Made by a program: the position numbers and the translations under genes
The notes under the pieces: generated by a model
Told to the model about the DNA's origin: nothing
Seen by the model: only the letters and a program-made list of their open reading frames with translations
Databases searched by the model: none
Assembly: GCA_019117325.1 (NCBI GenBank)
Contig: DWZY01000264.1
Location: 1 to 7,943 of the forward strand
DNA length: 7,943 nt
Source of the DNA: Candidatus Brevibacterium intestinigallinarum
Lineage (GTDB): Bacteria > Actinomycetota > Actinomycetes > Actinomycetales > Brevibacteriaceae
Reading direction: 5' to 3'
Shown here: piece after piece, positions 3,395-7,943 of the stretch
Numbering within the stretch: the stretch's first letter is position 1
How the letters are laid out: each line of letters begins with the position of its first letter

Positions 3395-6016
3395 TCACAG
3401 GAACATCCTGGGATCGAGACCCAGCCTTCTGCGGAAGTAGACCACTGATGTGATCGTCGCCGCCAGGCCTGCGCCCGCCGTGAGACCGGCGATGACGAAC
3501 GTGCGGGTGGACAGCTTCGACGACGCGGCCGCGTCCTGTGCCAGCTGGGAGAACGCGGAGCGGTCCTCATCGAAGTTCGCGTCCGCCGGCGAGGCTCCCT
3601 CACCCGGCTTCTTCCCGGCGTTCGGGTTCGTCGCCGAGGCCGGCGCACCACTGCCTGCGGCTCCACCGCCCGCTGCGGCTGCGGAAGACCCCCCGCCGCC
3701 CTCACCGGAGTAGTCGCCCGGCCCCGAGTCGTAGTCGCTCGAGTACGCGACGACCAGCGGCTCAGTGGGCTTGAACGGGTCGCGGATGCCGCCCGAGGTG
3801 AACCAGTAGGAGAACTGGCCCGTGTCGTTCTGGAAGTCGATGAAGTCCTTCGGGAACGAGCCCCAGTACGCCTCATTCTCAGCGTCCTTGGGCGCCTGGC
3901 CGGTGGGGTTGCCCTCCTCGCCGCCCACCCGGTTGTCGCCGGCATCGCCCTCGCCGCCCGTGCCCGAGTACTTCACGCCCAGGTACTCCGGAGTGACCGT
4001 GAAGCCGCCGTCGGAGTCGGCCTTGTCCGTGTCAACACCGCGCAGCGTCGCCAGGGTGATGGTGCGCTCGCCCAGCTGCTCCCACTTCGACGCGTCGTAC
4101 ATCGACGCGCCGTAGCCGGAGGCCTTCGCGGTGACGGTGCCGTTGCCGGAGCCGTCGACCTCGAGCACGGGGTCGGAGGCCCACCAGTAGGTCATGCCGC
4201 CGTAGAAGGCGATGGTCCACGACCCGTCCCACGTGATGCGCTCGCCGCCGTTGTCCAGCTTCTCGCGCTCGCCACCGGTGATGACGACCTGCTGCTCGTT
4301 CCACTGGTCCTTGCCGTTGGCGGACACGGGCAGCCCGTTGCGGTCCTGGCACTTCGTCGCCCAGCTCGCCTCCGTCCAGCCTCCGCTCGAGGTGGCCTTC
4401 CGGATCGTCACGTTCCCGTCGGAGGAGCTGTAGAGCCGGTCGTCCTTCCAGACTTCCGACGATCCGTAGTCGCCGGAGACTCCGGCGGACAGGAAGTTGC
4501 AGCCGCCGAAGAACGCGCCGGATCCTGCCTCGCGGTTCATCGACCAGCGGAACACTGCGCCGTCACTGGGTGCGTCGTCGCCGCCGTCGTTGTCCTTGGG
4601 AGGCTCCGGTGCGGGAGCCGGCGAGGGCGTCGTCTCCTTCGCGGTCGTGAACGTGACGTACTCCCAGTCGCTCGAGAGTCCGTAGGTGCTGCCGGACTGG
4701 CCGGTGTCGTAGTTCATCGATCGCACACGCGCCGTGTACTTCGTCGACGGAGCCAGGCCCGAGGCCGTGGTCCGGTTGGCGGCTCCTGCGACGGTTCGTC
4801 CGGTCCAGTCGTCGTCCTTGCCCACGCTTGTGTCGTCGCGCGCACCGGGCGCCCATTGCACCTGGTATGCGCGGGGGATCTTCCCATCTTGGTTCGGAAG
4901 TGGGTCCGCAGTGGAGTCGCTCTCTCCGTCCTTCCCTGAGTCGTTGCCCGCATCAGGTGTTGGATCAGCTCCCTTTGGTTGAATCCAGCTGATCGTCGAG
5001 GACGACGAGGAGTCTGTGGACGCAGAGACGCTCTCCGGTACCTTCGGCTGAGCGCCGGGGTCCAAGAACTCGAGCTTTGTGGTTGTGTAGTCGATCGTGA
5101 TGGGCGCTGCGGTCTTCTTGGGGTCGGCCATGCCACCGGAGGTGTACCAGTACGCGGCCTGTCCGGTGCCCACGTTGAAGTTGACCCAGTCCTTCGGGAA
5201 TGAGCCCCAGCCATCGCGGTCGCGGTTCTGCGGACCCGAGGGGCCGTCCGCCTCGATATCGATTTTGACACCCTCGTATTCAGGAGTGGCCTCGATGCCG
5301 CTATCGGTGACCTCGACGTCCGTGAGGGTCGCGATCTCCGCATCTGGCATGGCGTCGAGCTTGACCCACTTAGTGAGGTCGTTCATATCCGCGCCGTACC
5401 CAGTCAGGGTGGCGGAGACGGACCCTTCTCCGTTCGAGATGCTCAGCACCGGATCGTTGATCGTCCAGTACGTCATGCCGCCGTAGTAGACGAGGGTGAA
5501 CGATCCCTCCCACTTGATCGTCGCAGTGTTCGTCGAAGGATCGACGGTGCCGGTGCCGGACGAGATGTTCGCTTGGTTCCAGGAGCTGGAACCTTCTCGC
5601 GTGTTGAGCTTCGTCCCGTTTGCGTCATAGTCCCTCTTGGCCCAGGTCGCGGGGATCTGCTTGCCGTCCGCATCCGGGCGCGTGATCGTCGTATTGCCGG
5701 ACTCCGCGGTGTAGTACTGCTCATCCTCGGCCTTCCAGACGGTTGACCCGCGATTCTGTGAGCCGTGGACGTCCCCCACCTCACCGGCCACCAGCCAGTT
5801 GGATCCGCCGAAGTACGCGCCTCCGCCGGACTCCTCGTTCACCGCCCAGCTGAACGTGGCGTCAGCCGTTTCTCCCAAGGAACCGGTGTCCGCGACGGCC
5901 GGGGATGCGGTGACGGTGCCGATGCCCACGAAGCCCATGGCCGCGACCAGTGCCGCTGCTCCGGCTCCCGCGGTCAGTCGCCTCGCGGGGGTCGCGAGCG
6001 TCCTGCGTGCGCTCAT
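3395..6016 (-). CDS. htaA: membrane-anchored heme-acquisition protein with two HtaA domains and a fibronectin-III-like insert
   Basis: The 873-residue surface protein has a signal peptide at about 1-43 (RR near the N-terminus, hydrophobic AALVAAMGFVGIG, cleavage near ASPAVA-D). HtaA domain 1 spans about 54-312, a fibronectin-III-like domain about 325-458, a Pro-rich hinge (TTPSPAPAPEPP) follows, HtaA domain 2 spans about 488-760, then a Gly/Ala/Ser linker and a C-terminal TM helix (about 839-860) ending in the basic RRR stop-transfer. There is no LPXTG sortase motif. The domains share FSW/FRW starts, YGGMTYW, GYGA-M..-KW, WGSFPKD and TGQ.(A/S)YW(Y/F)TSGG. HtaA proteins of corynebacteria bind heme and pass it to the HmuTUV importer. 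Differences between the copies: Y68 versus F502 at the start motif, and a C506/C556 pair only in domain 2. His84 is the only histidine. The ATG at 6016 overlaps the upstream stop (ATGA), with AAGGAGGAG 5 bases before. A long in-frame N-terminal extension beyond 6016 is an artefact overlapping the upstream gene. The symbol denotes the family; orthology is not proven. Confidence 0.88.
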   Translation of the reverse strand: MSARRTLATPARRLTAGAGAAALVAAMGFVGIGTVTASPAVADTGSLGETADATFSWAVNEESGGGAYFGGSNWLVAGEVGDVHGSQNRGSTVWKAEDEQYYTAESGNTTITRPDADGKQIPATWAKRDYDANGTKLNTREGSSSWNQANISSGTGTVDPSTNTATIKWEGSFTLVYYGGMTYWTINDPVLSISNGEGSVSATLTGYGADMNDLTKWVKLDAMPDAEIATLTDVEVTDSGIEATPEYEGVKIDIEADGPSGPQNRDRDGWGSFPKDWVNFNVGTGQAAYWYTSGGMADPKKTAAPITIDYTTTKLEFLDPGAQPKVPESVSASTDSSSSSTISWIQPKGADPTPDAGNDSGKDGESDSTADPLPNQDGKIPRAYQVQWAPGARDDTSVGKDDDWTGRTVAGAANRTTASGLAPSTKYTARVRSMNYDTGQSGSTYGLSSDWEYVTFTTAKETTPSPAPAPEPPKDNDGGDDAPSDGAVFRWSMNREAGSGAFFGGCNFLSAGVSGDYGSSEVWKDDRLYSSSDGNVTIRKATSSGGWTEASWATKCQDRNGLPVSANGKDQWNEQQVVITGGEREKLDNGGERITWDGSWTIAFYGGMTYWWASDPVLEVDGSGNGTVTAKASGYGASMYDASKWEQLGERTITLATLRGVDTDKADSDGGFTVTPEYLGVKYSGTGGEGDAGDNRVGGEEGNPTGQAPKDAENEAYWGSFPKDFIDFQNDTGQFSYWFTSGGIRDPFKPTEPLVVAYSSDYDSGPGDYSGEGGGGSSAAAAGGGAAGSGAPASATNPNAGKKPGEGASPADANFDEDRSAFSQLAQDAAASSKLSTRTFVIAGLTAGAGLAATITSVVYFRRRLGLDPRMFL

Positions 6017-7332
6017 GACGTCTCCTCCTTGCCATCCACGCGGTCGAGCACGATCGTGGATGCGTTCTGCTTGCTCGCTGATGCGCTCGTGCTGTCCTCG
6101 TCGAAGAACTGCAGGAGCGCGGGTCCGCCCCAGGGCGCGGCGACCTTGCTGCCGGACTCGCCGGTGGCCGGGGCAGCAGGTGCCGGAGCGTCTGCCCCGG
6201 TCGCTGTGGGAGCCGAGACCCAGTCGTCCGTGATGCTGTGGTCCGCAGCCGTGTGGTCGAGCCCGGCGCGTGCGGTGCGACCGTCGTTGCGGGCCTCGGC
6301 GCGCTGGCTGCGGATCTCTTCGCGGCGGCGCAGGTCGGAGACCCGGCGGCGGCGCTTGTGCTCGGCGCGGATGGCGCGCTCCTCGCGCTTCCGCCGCACC
6401 TTCTCCAGGGCCTCCGGGTTCACCCCCAGCAGCAGTGCCTTCATGGCCAGATATCCGCCGATCCCGAACGACAAAGCCATGACGCACAGGCCCAGGACGA
6501 TGCCCACGGCCACGAGGAGCGTCAGCAGCGTCTGCTGCCGCTGCTGATCCGCGACGAGCTGCGGATCGATCGCCGGTGTCGCCACGGGTGCGGCGGTGTC
6601 CGCCTGCGCCGCATCCGCGCGGGACGGGGCGTCTCCACTCGCGGCGGCGGGTGTGTCTCCGGAGTCCTCTGCGGCCTCGTCGGAATCGCCCGCATCCTCA
6701 TCGGAGGCCGCGGCCTCGTCCGACCCGGCTGCGGCGGGGAAGTCGACCGGTGTGAAGGTCTCGTTGCCCGCGTTCACGACGCCGTGGGCGCCGATCGTGA
6801 TGATGCCGCACTGGACCTCGGTGCAGTCGACGGTCGTCTCGTTCTGCGACCGGTCGTAGGTGGTGAAGCGCGCGCCGGGGACGCGGATCGTGCCGCTCCA
6901 CGTGCCGTCGGAGGCGAGCTCGCCGCCGTTCGCGGCCGCAGCCGTCGAGGAGCCGGGGAACGCGACGAACAGCTGGAAGCCGGTGGGCTTCGACTCATCG
7001 TCGTAGACGTAGCGGTAGTTGTGACCCGTCTTGCCGCCGTTGCTGGGCTTCCATCCGCCCCCGGCGTCGTCGACCCAGCCGAAGAGGACGTAGATGCCGC
7101 CGAAGCCGCCCTGCACCGACTGGAAGCCGGAGCCGGACAGCTCCAGCTTGCTCTCGCCGTCGACAGTCGGGGTGCCGCTCACGGACACCTGTGCGGCGGC
7201 GGAGGCAGGCGCCGTGACACCCACGACGCCCGCGAGTGCGCCGGCAGCCACGAGGAGCGCGGCTCCCATGGCCGACAGGACGGACAGGGGTGTGCGGCGG
7301 GCTCGTGCGGAGGGCCGATTCGTGGGCCTCAT
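6013..7332 (-). CDS. secreted-domain/TM/charged-tail protein of the heme-uptake operon
   Basis: The 439-residue single-pass membrane protein has a signal peptide at about 1-46 (ARARR, hydrophobic core, APASAAA). A beta-rich ectodomain spans about 47-198 with Gly-rich motifs (GGFGGIYVLFGW, 76-86), a likely disulfide C170-C175 (VDCTEVQCG) and the closing motif GAHGVVNAGNETFTPVDF. An Asp/Glu/Ser/Ala linker runs about 200-260, a TM helix about 268-299, and then a long cytoplasmic part. The tail begins with a very basic, probably helical stretch (306-349: KVRRKREERA, HKRRRR, DLRRREE) and ends acidic (FFDEDSTS...KEETS). A similar 'C..V.CG....AHG......E.FTPV.F' ending recurs in secreted proteins next to HtaA genes in actinomycetes, so a role in surface heme capture or relay is inferred. 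It fits the position of corynebacterial HtaB/HtaC partners, but I cannot claim homology. It is coupled by ATGA overlaps at both ends. Confidence 0.8.
   Translation of the reverse strand: MRPTNRPSARARRTPLSVLSAMGAALLVAAGALAGVVGVTAPASAAAQVSVSGTPTVDGESKLELSGSGFQSVQGGFGGIYVLFGWVDDAGGGWKPSNGGKTGHNYRYVYDDESKPTGFQLFVAFPGSSTAAAANGGELASDGTWSGTIRVPGARFTTYDRSQNETTVDCTEVQCGIITIGAHGVVNAGNETFTPVDFPAAAGSDEAAASDEDAGDSDEAAEDSGDTPAAASGDAPSRADAAQADTAAPVATPAIDPQLVADQQRQQTLLTLLVAVGIVLGLCVMALSFGIGGYLAMKALLLGVNPEALEKVRRKREERAIRAEHKRRRRVSDLRRREEIRSQRAEARNDGRTARAGLDHTAADHSITDDWVSAPTATGADAPAPAAPATGESGSKVAAPWGGPALLQFFDEDSTSASASKQNASTIVLDRVDGKEETS
6022..6030 (-). promoter_or_regulatory. ribosome binding site at the coupled junction before htaA
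   Basis: The minus strand reads AAGGAGGAG, 5 bases before the ATG at 6016. It lies inside the last codons of the upstream gene, where it encodes KEE of its KEETS terminus. The ATGA overlap (6013-6016) indicates translational coupling. Confidence 0.85.
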
Positions 7333-7943
7333 GGCGTCTCCTCCTTGGGGGTGCGGACGGGCACGATGACGGGTGCGCCCGTGGTGGGATCCGGGACGAC
7401 GGTCACCGGGTAGTCGTAGACGTGGGACAGGAGCGGTGCGGTGAAGACGTCCTCGGGCGTCCCGTCCGCGACGATGCGACCGTCGGACAGGACGGCCACG
7501 CGATCCGCGTAGGCCCCGGCCAGGTCGAGGTCGTGGATGATGACGACGACCGCGCAGCCGGTCTGCGCGTACTGCCGGGCCGTCGTGAGGACGGTCTCCT
7601 GGTGGCGGATGTCCAGTGCCGCGGTCGGCTCGTCCAGGAGCATCGCCGCCGCAGTCTGCGCGAGCACGCGCGACAGGGCGACGCGGGCGCGCTCGCCGCC
7701 GGACAGAGACGAGTACTTGCGGGTCGTGAAGGCCTGGGTCTCCGTCCGCGCGAGTGCGCCGGCGACGATCCGGTCGTCATGCTGCGACTCGGGCAGGTTG
7801 GCCCAGGGGGAGCGGCCCATCTCTGCGACCTCGAGCGCGGTGAACGGGAAGGACACGTCCACCTGCTGGAGGAGGACGGCCCTGCGCATTGCGAGCTCGC
7901 GGCCGGACCAGGCATGCCAGGCGGCACCGTCGACGGACACGGT
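7329..7943 (-). CDS. hmuV: heme ABC transporter ATP-binding protein HmuV, C-terminal two-thirds (5' end outside window)
   Basis: This is the nucleotide-binding subunit of a siderophore/heme-type ABC importer. The visible part holds the Q-loop region (RAVLLQQVDVSFPFTALEVAEMGR), the ABC signature LSGGERARVALSRVLAQ, Walker B with catalytic Glu (AAMLLDEPTAALD) and the switch histidine (VVVIIHDLDLAGAYADRVAVL), followed by the usual GRIVADGTPEDVF segment. Walker A lies beyond 7943, so the gene is truncated by the window rather than broken. The codon at 7938-7940 is an internal GTG (Val) and not a start: the frame stays open to the window edge and family homology extends through it. 'TALEVAEMGRSPW' followed by a Pro-containing loop is typical of the FepC/BtuD/HmuV group. 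The HtaA and heme oxygenase neighbours point to heme as substrate. The permease (hmuU) and binding lipoprotein (hmuT) would be expected upstream, outside the window. Confidence 0.92.
   Translation of the reverse strand, partial: TVSVDGAAWHAWSGRELAMRRAVLLQQVDVSFPFTALEVAEMGRSPWANLPESQHDDRIVAGALARTETQAFTTRKYSSLSGGERARVALSRVLAQTAAAMLLDEPTAALDIRHQETVLTTARQYAQTGCAVVVIIHDLDLAGAYADRVAVLSDGRIVADGTPEDVFTAPLLSHVYDYPVTVVPDPTTGAPVIVPVRTPKEETP
7338..7346 (-). promoter_or_regulatory. ribosome binding site at the coupled junction after hmuV
   Basis: The minus strand reads AAGGAGGAG, 5 bases before the ATG at 7332, and encodes KEE in the KEETP terminus of hmuV. The ATGA overlap (7329-7332) mirrors the junction before htaA. 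Confidence 0.85.

Noticed and set aside
3315..3398. GTG start at 3398 for heme oxygenase, overlapping the htaA stop
   Set aside because: It would add a 28-residue low-complexity leader; the ATG at 3314 has a better Shine-Dalgarno and matches HmuO length. The overlap remains a weak alternative.
2632..3945. 437-residue minus-strand frame
   Set aside because: Out-of-frame shadow across hmuO and the 3' part of htaA, with Arg/Thr/Ser-rich nonsense composition.
6017..6487. N-terminal extension of htaA to 1030 residues
   Set aside because: Overlaps the upstream gene's tail in another frame; the true signal peptide and ATGA-coupled start are at 6016.
7938..7940. Start codon of hmuV inside the window
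   Set aside because: This GTG is an internal Val; the frame continues to the edge and Walker A must be upstream.
1..7943. CRISPR array, tRNA, rRNA, or a new defence system
   Set aside because: No spaced repeat arrays, cloverleaf-like or rRNA-like sequence, nuclease, helicase or reverse-transcriptase motifs were seen; the recognised content is metabolic, metal and heme related.

Overview
This is a GC-rich window with strong G/C bias at third codon positions, Shine-Dalgarno sites of the AAGGAGGAG type, and HmuV/HtaA/HmuO-type genes. It most likely comes from an actinomycete (Actinomycetota, plausibly Micrococcales). That placement is inferred from gene content and composition, not from a marker gene.

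Layout. Positions 1-176 (+) hold the 3' end of a short-chain dehydrogenase. After a 182-base gap with a plausible sigma70-type promoter and a dyad operator comes a complete beta-lactamase-fold serine hydrolase (359-1519, +). It converges on an ArsR/SmtB metalloregulator (1664-2119, -). The 144 bases between them contain a compound palindrome built from four copies of a 13-base motif. Divergent from the regulator is a small two-helix membrane protein with a long acidic, His-containing tail (2183-2590, +). This gene converges on hmuO, and a long hairpin covers its 3' end.

The second half (2673-7943, all minus strand) is the 3' part of a heme acquisition operon. Read in transcription order it contains: the haem ABC ATPase HmuV (5' end outside the window), a 439-residue signal-peptide/ectodomain/TM/cytoplasmic-tail protein, a 873-residue membrane-anchored protein with two HtaA domains separated by a fibronectin-III-like domain, and a heme oxygenase of the HmuO family. 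The first two junctions are 4-base ATGA overlaps with nearly identical 19-base sequences. HtaA-type proteins capture heme at the surface, HmuV would power import through a permease probably encoded just beyond the window, and HmuO would open the ring to release iron. No DtxR/IdeR-type iron box is visible inside the window; the operon promoter should lie upstream of 7943.

The points most worth a second look are: the unusual HtaA protein (one histidine in 873 residues, Tyr-to-Phe change and a private cysteine pair in the second domain, fibronectin-type insert); the long charged cytoplasmic tail on its partner; the intact alpha5 zinc-site motif in the ArsR regulator next to a His/Asp/Glu-rich membrane protein; and the multi-copy palindrome at 1517-1603.
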